A stretch of DNA of 64,000 nt from contig JALIRH010000004.1 in NCBI GenBank assembly GCA_023055505.1, forward strand, positions 51,775,115-51,839,114. The letters run 5' to 3'. Numbering within the stretch: position 1 is the stretch's first letter; every line of letters begins with the position of its first letter. The DNA comes from Callipepla californica brunnescens. Taxonomy: Eukaryota > Chordata > Aves > Galliformes > Odontophoridae. Below, piece by piece: positions 38,881-64,000 of this stretch. The notes below the pieces were generated by a model that saw only the letters and a program-made list of their open reading frames with translations, was not told the origin of the DNA and made no database searches. The position numbers were made by a program, and so were the translations under genes.

Positions 38881-39295
38881 CATCTCAGCCCCGCCCGCCC
38901 CCGGGCACCCCGAGCCCACCCCCCCGAGCCCACCCCTCGGAGCGGGTGCCGTCGAGATGCCCCGAGCAGGTGGGCTCGGTGCGGTGGCAGGCAGCTCTAT
39001 GGGGCCGCTGTTGGACCCGGTGGGTTTTAGCCCATCTCCGGACAAAGGGTGTGATGAACTGCACGGGAAGAGCAAGGGATGGTGATAGGGATCGCACGTG
39101 CTGCCGCTGAGCGGAGAAGCACGTTTCTTCACGCTGCTTGCATCACTAAGGGCAGACTTGAGATCACATATGGCACCTTAGTGGTTTTCTCCTCATCTGG
39201 AGGAAGTTTCAGCTTCCAGATCACCTCAGACTGAGCTTTGAGCTTATCCTCAGCTCTCAGTCCAGAGCCAGGACCAGAGCAGCACACTACAGAAG

Positions 39296-39582
39296 CACAG
39301 AATCCTTTGAGGTGAAAGAGGCCTTTAAGGTCAGACTCACCTAGTCCTGTTCCCCCGCAATGAACAGGGACACCACAGATCGAGGTGTCCAGAGCCTGAT
39401 CCAGCCTTGCATTGAGGGTCCCCAGGGAAGAAGCACCAGCCACACCTCTAGGCAAGCTGTGCCAATACCTCACCACCCTCCCTGTAAAAGACTTCTTCCA
39501 TACAGCCAACCTCGATCTCTCCTCCTTAAGCTTAGAACCATTTCCCTTTGCTCTATTGCTATAGACCCTGCTGAAGTGTCTG
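39296..39582 (-). mobile_element. CR1 3' fragment, reverse orientation (left half of a back-to-back pair)
   Basis: CACAGAATCCTTTGAGGTGA is the complemented tail. The minus-strand ORF contains the CR1 end RLAVWKKSFTGRVVRYWHSLP, less three residues in places. It abuts a plus-strand piece. Confidence 0.88.
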
Positions 39583-39589
39583 CTCACAG

Positions 39590-39715
39590 AAGGAGTTCAG
39601 ACTGGCCAGGGCTCCGAGCACCCAATGGAGCTGTAGGGATCCCTGTTCTCTGCAGGGGAGGTTCAACCAGGTGGCCTTTGAGGGTCCCCTCCAACTCAAG
39701 CAACTCCACGATCTA
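39590..39715 (+). mobile_element. CR1 3' fragment (right half of a back-to-back pair)
   Basis: GGCTCCGAGCACCCAATGGA, GGTGGCCTTTGAGGGTCCCC and CTCCAACTCAAGCAACTCCA, the CR1 UTR and tail on the plus strand. Confidence 0.8.
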
Positions 39716-40090
39716 AAAGCAAGGCCTTCGAGGCTGCTGGGTAATTCACTGTTACAGATTCTGCTCTGGTACCTTCAGCTTTAGAGGTCACCTTCCCCTG
39801 ATGTTCTTTCTCTACAAAGAGAGCACTTTTTAAATAGCATCTCACACGTAGCTTGTTTCAGGGTTGTTGATGTTTTGCTGTTGTTTTGTTTTAAACACCT
39901 CTTAGGCCTGGAGGAAAGCCAAGTAAGCATTTCTTGCTCCCGCTTCCTTCTTCCCAAGTGTTTGTTGGCTTCCCCCCCCCTCATTGAGAAGCCTGCAGCT
40001 AACCAAGTAACACAAAGAACAAACATTTACACCATCAGCTCCCAGGACACGTAAACACACTGTGCCAAATAGCAAAGCATTTCTGCAACT

Positions 40091-40122
40091 CAGAAGTCTA
40101 TCACTTCAGAAGTCTATCACTT
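40091..40122. repeat. Exact 16-bp tandem duplication
   Basis: CAGAAGTCTATCACTT occurs twice with no gap. The second copy runs into ACCTCC, which on the minus strand forms GGAG|GTAAGT. Confidence 0.95.
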
Positions 40123-40158
40123 ACCTCCAGTAAGACAAAAGCACCAGCTCCTCTGCCT

Positions 40159-40194
40159 TCCTCCTCCTCCTCCTCCTCCTCCTCCTCCTCCTCC
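40159..40194. repeat. TCC/GGA trinucleotide microsatellite
   Basis: About twelve TCC units in a row. Non-coding as far as can be seen; it makes a poly-Arg run in one minus-strand ORF. Confidence 0.95.
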
Positions 40195-40959
40195 AACCAG
40201 GTGTTGGGGCACCACAGGGCCCCAGCTGCCCTCCCAAGGTTTTATGCGCTGTGCTGGGCCATGGCTTACTCAAAGCAGCCCAGCAGCAGCTGCAGGTGGC
40301 TCTCATTGAGTAGGGACAGGTGAGCAGAGTCCTAACGTGCTTCTTTTGTGGCTGGGAGGAGAGATCTGGTGGGGAATTTCTGGGAGGGAATGAAGAAATA
40401 ACACAGGAGAGGACGAGGAAAGACATACTCTTGGCTTTGCTATGACCGTGTGAAGCCAACAAGCACATTCCTCCCGACTTCCATTTATAACAGCCTGCAA
40501 AACAAGGTTCTGTTTTGCAGGTAGTGCAGTGAGATCCCACCTGCTTGCACTTGCCAAAGCTTGGCTCTCTATGGAAAACAAATGATTAAGGAAAGCTGGG
40601 ACACTCCTCGTGAAGAATTTGTTCTCTGGGTGGTTTTTTCTGTTTGTTTTGTTTGCTTGTTTTCTCTTTCTTGTGCTACTGAAAATAACATCAGTGGTTT
40701 CTTCGTTACACTCACTCCAGCCTTTCACTTATCTATTCTTACAGTGCTTTCTATTGGATTTCAACCAAGCTGGAACCCACCCAATTCATTTTGGTGGCAT
40801 TCTGCATCCAATATTTGAACTTTTAAAGGACAGATTTGTTGCAGGTCAGGGCGATCTTGCAAACTGCTGCATAAGTTGGAAATAAAGCATAAGGAATGCC
40901 TGGCTCAGCAGTCAGGCCAGCCATCCCATCGAGAAATCAGAAGGAGCTCCAGAGTTAGA

Positions 40960-41378
40960 ATCACAGAATGATTTGAGTTGGAAAGGGCCCCTGAAGGCCA
41001 TCTCTGGTCCCAATCCCCTGCAATGAACAGGGACACCTGCAGCTCCATCAGGTGCTCAGAGCCCCATCCAGCTTGACCTTGTGTGTCTGCAGGGACAGGG
41101 CTTGTAAGGGCACACTCAGTCTCGCTGTTGATGTCACTGATGAAAGTATTAAAGAGCACCAGACCCAGCACTGACCCCCCCGAGGGCCACCACACGTCAC
41201 TGACCTCCATCTGGACGCAGAACCATTGACCACCACTCTCTGTGTACGATCTCACAACCAGTTCCTTGTCCATTGAGCAGCCCACCCATCAAATCTGAAT
41301 CTTTTCCAAATTGGAGAGTAGGATGTTGTGGGGGGGACAGTGTCAAAGGCCTTAGGCCTGATGGAACAACCCATCAGA
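40960..41378 (-). mobile_element. CR1 fragment, reverse orientation, with reverse-transcriptase remnants
   Basis: The tail is AGAATCACAGAATGATTTGA on the plus strand. Farther right, the minus strand translates to SVLGLVLFNTFISDIN (RT active-site neighbourhood without the catalytic YADD block), and the complement of 41320-41365 recalls the CR1 KAFDTVPHNILL segment. The 3' and RT blocks are brought close together, so an internal deletion has occurred. Confidence 0.85.
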
Positions 41379-41857
41379 AATTATCCGAATAGCCCCTTCT
41401 GTTTTGACATCTGTGAGCTGTAGTATCTATTCGTCTATTCTGTTCTTTCTAATCTCTAAAGGTCTCAGGAAAGTTTTTTAAAATGTAAAGCACGTGGCTG
41501 ATGCTCTGCTGTGCTCTAAAGCTTGCAGAGCACTTAATGTTTTGGAGAGGTTTTCGATTTCCACTTTCATTTCTCTGGGACTCTGAATCCAGAGTATATA
41601 CTCTCAAGGTTAAATATTTTACTGATAATCACGGTAACCAAAATAGCTGTTTCCTTCCCGCATCTGATATTGCAAATCCCCCATACGCTGCAAGTTTCTC
41701 TACCCCATATGAGCTGCCAAAATCACAGGCTTCTGCATTATCAACAAAAAATCTGCAGACTGAAAACAGATAGAAGGAGGCACGGGGAAGCAGGCAGAAT
41801 TCAGCTCGGAAATCCTGTGAGAGCACTGTTTTGTTGTTCACTTATATGGTTTATTAA

Positions 41858-42066
41858 CTGAATCACTGAACCATCTCAGTCGGAAGGGACCCTTGAAGGC
41901 CATCTGGTCCCACTCCCCTGCATGGAACAAGGACACCCACAGCTCCATCAGGTGCTCAGAGTCCCATCCAGTCTGACCTTGTGTGTCTGAAGGAACAGAG
42001 CATCCATCACCTCTCTGGGCAACCTATGCCAGTGCCCCACCACCATCAGAGTACTGCACCTTGCAG
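41858..42066 (-). mobile_element. CR1 3' fragment, reverse orientation
   Basis: GAATCACTGAACCATCTCAG, GGAAGGGACCCTTGAAGGCC and GGGCAACCTATGCCAGTGCC. Confidence 0.9.
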
Positions 42067-42424
42067 TGCAGCTCCTGGAGTTGGTGGTGAGACAATATCT
42101 AGTGCCTTAAGTATGTCAGGGCATGCTACAGAAGGTAAAAGGCAATTTTAAAATAGTTAACACTGACTTCTCTGCTGAATGACTTTCACAGATTGAATAT
42201 CGGGGACATCCGGCATGTAGATCAGTGCACACCTCCCTCTGTAGTTTTGCCTGACGGTTCAGCTTCATGTCAGCTGGTAGCATCTGTTTTAAGGGGACCT
42301 GCTCCTCTCATTGAACAGCAGTCACTGGAACGGGGCAGCGGTGAGCCTAAATCAGGCTGATGGGAACTGACAACAGCATCCCCATGTTACAGCCTGGGAA
42401 GCCAGTGTACGACAAGCTCACTTT

Positions 42425-42526
42425 AAGGAATGCATGGGAAGTCTGTGGTGATCTGGAAATGGTGGTGATGGGTTGATAGTTGGACTGCTCTTTTCCAACC
42501 TTAATGATTTGATGATTCTATGAAAC
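42425..42526 (+). mobile_element. CR1 3' tail fragment
   Basis: GGTGGTGATGGGTTGATAGT, TTTTCCAACCTTAATGATTT and GATGATTCTATGAAA. Confidence 0.9.
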
Positions 42527-43279
42527 GTGATCATCACTGATGAATGGATTTCTTTTTGCCTGAAACTGCAAACCCCAAAAATGCAATCTGCAGTCCAAAC
42601 TGAATCAACAGAATCTCCTTGGATTCTGTTCTTCTTCCTTGCTCCTCACCATTGGCACCAACAGCAAAGCTGTGCACGTAGTGTCCATTTAATTCATAGC
42701 AGTCCCACCAGAACGTACAGCTCCTGCTTTCCCAGCTCTCATGGTTTTGCAGTGCTCAGAGAGTGGGAAAGCCATAAAAACTTCCATTTGTCACTGTAGT
42801 CAGCAGATGTGACTTGGAGCATGTACAGCAATCAGATCTGCTGAGTAGGAAAGGACCGTTTTTACACTGTCACTTTTCAGAGGAGTACCACACTTGTGCT
42901 GACTTGCCCAAGGTCGCTGGAATTGGTTGCAGTTGCTCTGGGAATACAGCCCAGCAGTACCAGTGCTCACGTCCATAACCAAATGTCTGCACAGCCCTCG
43001 CTTTCCTCCATCCCCTTTAACAAAATCGATGTGCTTAATAACAAAGTGCAAGGCATATCACAATCTTCCCAGAGATAAAGTGCTGAAGAAGCCATCCCCA
43101 TGCATATTGGAGTCTCAGCTAAAATGTGAACCATCTGTCAATTCCCTGTAGCACTTGGATATTTTTCCCCCCCGTCCTACATACTCCACTATGAAATTAG
43201 GCTGATTATAGAAAAAGCAATTGACGCGGGACCCCAAAGCGAGCTAACCCTAAGCAACGTTCTAGCATCAACCTCCCAC

Positions 43280-43402
43280 ATTCTTGAAGTTCAGCAAAGC
43301 CAAGTGCAAGGTGCTGCACCTGATTTGTGGCAGCCCCCACTCTCAGTACGAGCTGGGGGACGTAAGGGTGGAGCACAGCCCCGCTCTGCCCACAGCTGGC
43401 CT
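43280..43402 (+). mobile_element. CR1 ORF2 fragment
   Basis: GAAGTTCAGCAAAGCCAAGT, GCAAGGTGCTGCACCTGATT and CAGTACGAGCTGGGGGACGT match the CR1 FNKAKCKVLHLG region. Confidence 0.82.
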
Positions 43403-43802
43403 GAAGGATGCAACTGCTCTTGTGTGAGGAAAAGGAAAAAGGAGAGAAAAAGTTATGTGACTCAGTTAGCTGTCTATAGGGATTATGGAGGCTGAAAGGT
43501 GAGCACACAGACAAAGCCATCTGATGTGGGGATACACAAGACTGTTTACTTTCTCTCCAAGTAAAAATAATGCTACACCATTGAAACGTGTATAGGATTT
43601 AGCTGCAGTCCTGTGGTCTGCAGGGGTCCAGGTTGGCATTTCTGCACTGAGGGCAACGCTTATCTGCCACCTTAAAGCACCAGCACTGCCTCTCCCATTG
43701 CTCCTCACAGACAGGTGCTGTGAAGCTGTGGCAATAACTTGCCTGCATGGTACTCTGAATGATTATTTCTGCCAATGGCTTGAACACCAACAGAGTCTAA
43801 AA

Positions 43803-43986
43803 GAAAGCCATAGAACCGTTTGAGTTGGAAGGAACCCTCACAGGCCATGTGGACCAACCCCCCTGCAGTGAACAGGCACACCCACAGCTCCATCAGTGCT
43901 CAGAGCCCCTCCATCCTGAGCCTGGCTGTCTGCAGGGACAGGCCACCCACCACCCCCCTGGGCAACCTGTGCCAGTGCTTCACTAA
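43803..43986 (-). mobile_element. CR1 3' fragment, reverse orientation
   Basis: GCCATAGAACCGTTTGAGTT, CCACAGCTCCATCAGTGCTC and GGGCAACCTGTGCCAGTGCT. Confidence 0.9.
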
Positions 43987-44737
43987 ATGAAAATGAAAAA
44001 TGAAAAGGACTGCAGTAGCCAAAAGAAGTGTCAAAAAAAATTAATATAATGCCACTGCTTCCACAAGTTACAGGAACGGGCTGCATTCTGGGAGCGTTGT
44101 CTCACTGCTTCAGGGAGATCCCATGCTGTTCTCCCCTCAACCTTCTACTTAGCAGCTGCCTTCATTGTCCTAGCATCTCCTTAGGCTGTGACTCATTATC
44201 TTCATCTGTATTGTTATCTTGAATGTATTTATACTCAGATTCTTACGGGTTAGCATCACCATCTGTTCCTTCAACAGTCATACACTCAGGATGGCACAAG
44301 TGCCTTTTGTACTATGCAGGCAGCTTCTGTGATGAAGCCAGCACGGTGTGGATGGATTTTATTATGAAACACCGGCACACTTCTGAGCTCTCTGCCTTCT
44401 ATTATCAATAACTAGGCTCTAGAAAGACCATCCATTACATGAAGCCACTTCTAAGCTGCAGCTTGCGTTTCAGAGCTCATGTTAACTGTGATTGATTAAT
44501 GTAATTTAAGGAAAGATTTCCAACGGACTATAGAGGCAGTGATGTGATTAGCTGCAAGTTCTGATCTTTCCTAATCCAGTGATAACATGTTGAAGAGGAA
44601 GCAACGGGCTGTATATTTCAACTCATCTCAACTGTGACTTTTGTCTGAGTTGCCTTCGTTTTACATAAAAGACTGAATTTGGAACATAGAAGTGTTGTAA
44701 GCGTATGACATCGCGTAGCTGAACTGTTGTCACGTCT

Positions 44738-44925
44738 CGAAGCAGTGATGGAGCACCTGGTGGGAAGGCAGGGCCAGCCTCGGGGAGCTCAGGCAATGCA
44801 CCTGAGTGACCAGAAGGGGTGGAGCCAGCACCCAGCCCTTCCCAGACCTCATTTAAGGGTTGGCAGTGGGGTGAGGTTGTCTTGCTGGAGATCTCTATCT
44901 ACCTGTGGTCTTCTGAAGGTCAGTA
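44738..44925 (+). repeat. Unassigned dispersed repeat, copy A
   Basis: Shares ordered blocks with 58895-59070: GAAGGGGTGGAG, a CCCAGACC(T/C)CATTTAAGGG(T/C)TG block that looks like a TATA-type promoter, then GCTGGAGATCTCT, then (C/G)AAGGT followed by a T-rich stretch. The family is not recognised; an LTR or LINE 5' end is possible. Confidence 0.55.
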
Positions 44926-45127
44926 GTTTTGGTTTTTTGCTTTGTTTCTTTATCTGTGGTTGTTGTGTTTGAGCAAATCCATGCTTGCTGCAGCTTGAGA
45001 CCTTGTTGTTTTGCTGTTATTGCTGTGCTTTCTGTTGCACTGCACCCAGTTATGCATCATAAGCAGGTTCCAACTGGGGTTGGGAAAGGTCATGAAAGCA
45101 CTGTGCTCATATTGTATGTTAACTGTA

Positions 45128-45320
45128 GAAACACAGAACCATTAAGGCAGGGAAAGATCTCCTAGACCCCTTAGCCCACCCCTGCCATGCCCAATGACTG
45201 TGTTCCTCAGTGCAACTTCTCCACTGTTTTTGAGCACTTCCAGGGATGGTGACCCCACCACCACCTGGGCAGCTGTGCCAGTGCATCACTGCTCTTTTGG
45301 AGGTGAAAGACTTCCTCAGA
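45128..45320 (-). mobile_element. CR1 3' fragment, reverse orientation
   Basis: AACACAGAACCATTAAGGCA, GAGCACTTCCAGGGATGGTG and GGCAGCTGTGCCAGTGCATC; closely related in type to the copy at 4067. Confidence 0.9.
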
Positions 45321-47729
45321 TCCATCTCCTACGGACTGGTGAATTCCAGGATCATTTTCCTGACAAGAAGCCCAATCAGAGAAAAGCATCTTGCACATTA
45401 TGCTCAGCTCAGTGTAATTCTACCTGAGTATGAGTTCTTGGTGCTGTGGGGTACTGAATTAACATGGCTGAGTTCATGTTCTGCTGTGAGAATGACACTT
45501 AAACGTATTTTTAGTTACCTTTGTTTGCATGTGTTTAAAGTTCAGCTTTGTTTCCATGTTCTGTAAGAGCATAAAATACTAATCATAAAATATTATAATG
45601 AAAAACATTGAAGGAAGTCACAGCATCTCAGAGCATTTAACTGCTTCAGGCTTTTGTTTGTTTACTTTTCAATGTGTTGGCATCCTCCTCTGCTGCCTTG
45701 GTAATGATTACTCCTACACCAGGAGCTCACTGCTTGCTTGCTGATCTCTGTTGCTGCATCTCGTGTTGCTGCTACAAGCTTGTTTCTTCTCCTCGTTTTC
45801 CTCTCCAAGAAGTGGCAGCTGATGTAATGACTTATGAGAGGTGTAGGGGTCTATACTGAATTCCAGGACAATACTTGTAGGAAAGTTAAAAGGGCTCTGG
45901 GAGGGATAGAAACACTTTGTGAGGAGTCTCCTGTGGGTTTGTATTTATAGGGTTCCTCTACTTCACACCTTTCCTGCACTCCTGCTATGCTGACTGGCTT
46001 CTCCAGGTAGGAGGAATAGAATCCTTCCAGGATTGTCCCAGTGCTTCAGCCCCTCAGCTTTCCAGTCCTTCTCCATAGTTCTCTGTTTTTGACCCCACTT
46101 TGTGACCCAGAGACATTTAGGAAGTGTGACAGGAGCAAAGAGCAAATGGATACGCTGAGCACCTCACTTAATGATGGGTAGTGCAGGGTTTGCTTGGGCA
46201 GCAGCAGCAGATTTTGGTGTCTCACCTCACTGCCTTTTAGCATCCAGTTCCACCACACACCTCTGTTTTCTTAAATAGAAACTGTGGATGTGAGACAAAC
46301 AGCACTCCCACAAAGCACACAGAAATCCTGGTGTCTAGGAACTGCTGTCAGCTGCTCACGTAGGCTGGGTTTGGAGCGACAGAGAACATCAGGGTGAGCT
46401 TTGAGTTAACTGTGACAACAGCCTACTTTGGAATCTCACTCAGTTTCGAGCCCTGATTCACTGCATGTCACATGCACTTCAGTCTTGTTGGTTTGCCTAC
46501 CCAGCATGAGCAGTGCCTACACCCAACCCACTCCTTAATAGCTTTTTCACTGTTTTGTTTTCCTGGAAATGAAATGAGTCCCATGCACTTAACTGATACA
46601 GTCTGTGACAGATTTTTTTGGGGGGGGTGTGATCATGTCTGACAATCCTGGACATGCATAAACACGCCTGAAGAGCTGCTAGTTTTACAAGTGTGGTTAT
46701 TGTGAGGAGAGCAGGATACAGGCGGAGGAAAGGAGGTGACTGGGTGTGGGATAGACATCTCTTTCTCAAGTGACCCAGGATTTGCATTACACCAGCCAAT
46801 ATCTGTTATAAACACCCTTTTGTCCAGATGAGGACCAAGTCACAGGGACTTACATCACAAATAGTAGTTATAAGAACACCTTTTATTAGTTAAGCTCTAT
46901 TTTAAGTGTGGAGTTGTTAATAGCAAATAACTACTCATGCACTTCTCTCCCACACTCCTGTGCTCTCTCATAGTTTTCCAGCAGGATCACCAGTTGGAAG
47001 CACTTCATCCAGAAAACAATGTCTTGTGGAAGGACACCTTCTTTCACCATGCACACAGATAATCCCATTGCCTCGCAGCAAACAGCAGCATCTGTTGGGT
47101 GCAGTTGCAGATGCAAAAAACTCTTGGTGTCCTGTGTTTCTTTCCTGCAGATTCAACAGCACCTCTAGTCTGTGGGGTTTATTAGCTCTTGGGAGATCGT
47201 GACCTGTTGCCTTTCAGCTTGTACTTGAACTCTTTTGTGTTTGCTTTTGGTGACACACGCATAAGCACCTATGGAACCCATCCACACACACTCACACTGT
47301 GTTTCATGATGTGGCTTTTACCAACCAGAAATGCCAAAAATCAAATCCAGGCTTGCTATCTTAAATGCTTTGAATAACTCTGTGTGAATGGAAGGTGCTG
47401 GCTGAGCTTCTGTGCAGTAGCATGGGCACTTATCTTAAATCTTTGCCTTACTGGTGATTTGGACTACTGAAGACACTGAAACCTCAGTACTGGGTAGAAG
47501 TCTCGTGTTGTATGCAGGCACATACAGGAAAACGTGATTTCTGTTTTGTTCCGAAATTGAGTATGCTCTTGGTTTCTACCAACTTCACACCATGGTGGCA
47601 TGGCTCCACGGTTCTATGAGTCTAACCAGCAATTCCTCCCTTTCAGTATCTAAAGGGAGGCAGTAAGAAACGGACAGGATCTTTGCTCTGGGAGATGAGG
47701 ATGTGGAACGGAACAGGCCCTGCATAATC

Positions 47730-47860
47730 TGTGATGAGACTGTTTCGGACAGGCTCCAAAAGCTGGGCGCTCCCAAGGTTGTGGGGCCAGATGGACTGCG
47801 CCCTGCAGCGCTGCTGGAGCTGGGTGTGGTTGCCAAGGCTCTCCGTCACCCTTCCCCAGC
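47730..47860 (+). mobile_element. CR1 ORF2 fragment (early reverse-transcriptase region) just upstream of ACTR10
   Basis: Translates to [19 protein letters not shown] followed by [15 protein letters not shown], which matches the CR1/LINE reverse-transcriptase start pattern (KL..K..GPDG..P..L.EL..VVAK.L). It ends about 190 bp before the ACTR10 ATG. Confidence 0.65.
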
Positions 47861-47868
47861 TGAGGTGA

Positions 47869-56797
<8,929 letters not shown>

Positions 56798-56888
56798 GCA
56801 CCTCAGTGCTGCACGAGGACTCTCCTCGTCTGTTTCGAGTATATGTATATGAATAAGTAGGACTTTTTATATTAATGCGTGTAATGCC

Positions 56889-56894
56889 ATTAAA
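56889..56894 (+). terminator. ACTR10 polyadenylation signal ATTAAA
   Basis: ATTAAA occurs 92 bases after the stop codon, followed by GT-rich sequence. It is the first reasonable polyA hexamer in the 3' flank and would give a short 3' UTR. Confidence 0.6.
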
Positions 56895-56897
56895 TAT

Positions 56898-57300
56898 GGC
56901 CGATGTGGATGCTTTGGGGGGAGTTCAGTGCTAACACTATTTAAAACTGTTCCTTTATTGCTTAAAGAGTCACTGTGTTAACCTCGGTGCTGCCTGGAGG
57001 CGGTGGCTGTAGCCAGCAAGCTTCAGCTCGTGAGTTGCAATATTTATCTGTGCAGTAAATAGTATCGTCTTAAAACACTTTAAGGCTGTGTTAGCGTTCT
57101 TCTCAAGCAGGGAATGCTTCGGGCTTTGCTGTTGTCGCTGGGGAGCCGCGGGGCGGCTGTCCGGCTGTGGGCAGCGCTGTGGTGGCGGCTCCCAGCAGGA
57201 GGAACCCTGTGGAAAAACAAATCCCCCTCAGCGCTGTGCGGCGCGCTTCGGTTTCGCGCCCTGAGCTGTGGGGCTCTTTTCCCGCCTTCGGAGAGCAAAA
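56898..57300. other. Short intergenic stretch between ACTR10 and the tRNA gene
   Basis: AT-rich just after the ACTR10 polyA signal, then GC- and CpG-rich from about 57110. No gene recognised. The 86-codon plus-strand ORF beginning at 57114 runs through the tRNA and looks like chance in CpG-rich sequence. Confidence 0.6.
57297..57300 (-). terminator. RNA polymerase III terminator of tRNA-Lys
   Basis: AAAA on the plus strand, i.e. TTTT on the tRNA strand, seven bases past the tRNA 3' end. A run of four or more T residues is the standard Pol III stop. Confidence 0.75.
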
Positions 57301-57307
57301 CGTCTCC

Positions 57308-57380
57308 CGCCCAACGTGGGGCTCGAACCCACGACCCTGGGATTAAGAGTCCCATGCTCTACCGACTGAGCTAGCCGGGC
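57308..57380 (-). tRNA. tRNA-Lys (anticodon CUU)
   Basis: 73 nt on the minus strand, folding as a complete cloverleaf: acceptor stem GCCCGGC pairs with a 3' strand of form G-T-T-G-G-G-C followed by a G discriminator. The A box (TAGCTCAGTCGGTAGAGC) and B box (GGTTCGAGCCC) are intact. The anticodon loop is CTCTTAA with CTT at 57347-57345. No intron and no encoded CCA, as usual for eukaryotes. It lies 176 bp from the PSMA3 start codon and diverges from it. I recall a tRNA-Lys-CTT between human ACTR10 and PSMA3 too, which would make the position ancient. Confidence 0.97.
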
Positions 57381-62911
<5,531 letters not shown>

Positions 62912-64000
62912 GTAAGTCTCCACTTTGTCTTTCCGGCTCAGCAGAACTCACTGGTGAGCTCGTCTGAACTGAAACTACATTCCCTTTATGTTGGGTACCA
63001 GGTTTCACTTTCTTAGACGAATGCTTGTGCTAACTCCAGTATGTGGTGCTGTTAATGTTATGAGAATAGGACGAGCAGCTCAGTACTGAGAAATGACAAA
63101 AGATGCAAAAAAGTGCAGCATTTACACCTGAATCACAGAACGGATATTTACAGATGTAGAGAATTAATGCTGAAATGGTCTTGAGTATAGTTGCTGGTTT
63201 TCAAGTGTATAAACCTGGTGATGGATGGGGTGAGCTCTTCAGCATGCTGATCCTGAAGGAAGGGATGCGTGCTTTGTTGTCAGGTGGAATGAACCAGTGC
63301 TCAGACATGGAGCAGCAGGCCAAAAACGATGCTGAGATGGGACCTAGCCTTCCTCTTGGCCTAAAAAGATTCAAGCACATGAAGGGTTGCACTTCATTTT
63401 CTACTTCTTTTCATTTACGTGAAAAGATGGGAAGTACTGAATTTGTTAACCTAAGCAGATAGTTTATTTACTGCTGCAATTTCAGATGACACAGCAGAGA
63501 CCTAGTTCCCAGAACTCTGAGTGTAGTGTACTCGCAGGGCAAAACCGTGTCAGTCAGTCCACCGTGTAGTGAGGGGGAAAAAGACAGCAGAAGGCGTCTG
63601 CTGAGGCTGGAAATGGTCAGTGTCATCTTGAAAATCCTTGGAGAATTAGCATCTCTTCAAATAAATACGAGTATCCTTTGAGCATCTGCAATACTCAGTG
63701 CTTTCAGGGATACTTCTGTGCTTGTCACAAATCTAATAATACGCAGCTGCAAAAACAATCTCCAGCCTTCTATGGCTGCTACTGAGAGCTTATAAAGAAG
63801 AAATAAATGCTTCCAGCAGTGGTGTTGCAGCATGCATGTTTATGTCTGTGTCAGAGGCCATCACCTTACTGCCAAAGGAAAGAATGTGTGGGCTCTCCAT
63901 TCCTGAAACCTAACAGGGACCTTAGAATAATTCTGGAACTGCACAAATGAGGCACAAGCCTTCCAATGCCTAGAAACCTTCTGTTCTAACGTGCTGCCTC
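62912..64000 (+). other. PSMA3 intron 8 (open at right edge)
   Basis: No sequence resembling the next PSMA3 segment (IIYIVHDEVKDKAFELE in mammals) is present, so the intron continues past the window. The 95-codon ORF at 63175-63462 has no family resemblance or splice context. Confidence 0.75.

Larger units (their letters stand above)
38260..39010 (-). promoter_or_regulatory. CpG-island promoter of ARMH4
   Basis: GC-rich, CpG-dense block in otherwise AT-rich surroundings. It holds GC boxes (GGGGCGGGGCGG near 38837) and no clear TATA box, which is typical of broad vertebrate promoters. Transcription to the left is inferred from the donor at 38784. A plus-strand start for an antisense RNA cannot be excluded. 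Confidence 0.6.

Noticed and set aside
40121..40540. Minus-strand ORF with an Arg run
   Set aside because: The Arg run is the TCC microsatellite read in reverse; nothing else in it resembles a protein family.

Overview
This window is nuclear DNA from a bird, most probably a galliform close to chicken. The evidence is many CR1 retrotransposon pieces, compact GT-AG-spliced genes with vertebrate-type CpG islands, and protein sequences that are near-identical to vertebrate ACTR10 and PSMA3 and clearly homologous to vertebrate ARMH4. I see no bacterial, phage, CRISPR or viral gene system.

Layout. From about 1 to 38.9 kb the minus strand carries the 5' part of ARMH4 (C14orf37), a type I membrane protein. 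A non-coding first exon lies in a CpG island near 38.8 kb. Four coding exons follow at 34380-32984, 31516-31307, 30198-29980 and 20451-20203. The exons for the transmembrane and cytoplasmic end were not found, so they should lie below position 1 or have been missed in the 20 kb intron. From 39 to 48 kb there is gene-poor sequence crowded with CR1 fragments in both orientations. ACTR10 (Arp11, dynactin pointed end) occupies 48052-56797 on the plus strand. All 13 coding exons join into an open frame of 417 codons plus stop, the length I recall for the human protein. A tRNA-Lys(CUU) gene sits on the minus strand at 57308-57380. PSMA3 (20S proteasome alpha-7) starts at 57557 on the plus strand, only 176 bp away and divergent from the tRNA. 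Its first 8 coding exons (196 complete codons) are here and the last roughly 59 residues lie past the right edge.

The order ARMH4 (minus) - ACTR10 (plus) - PSMA3 (plus) matches what I recall of human chromosome 14q23, which supports the gene names. The three genes are neighbours rather than one pathway: membrane signalling adaptor, dynein-dynactin cargo transport, and protein degradation.

The most interesting observations are the close tRNA-Lys/PSMA3 divergent promoter pair, CR1 pieces on both sides of ACTR10 exon 1 (one in the likely promoter, one with a long open ORF2 end in intron 1), two back-to-back CR1 pairs, and a TATA-like repeat found twice that I could not assign. I did not find a convincing new biological system.
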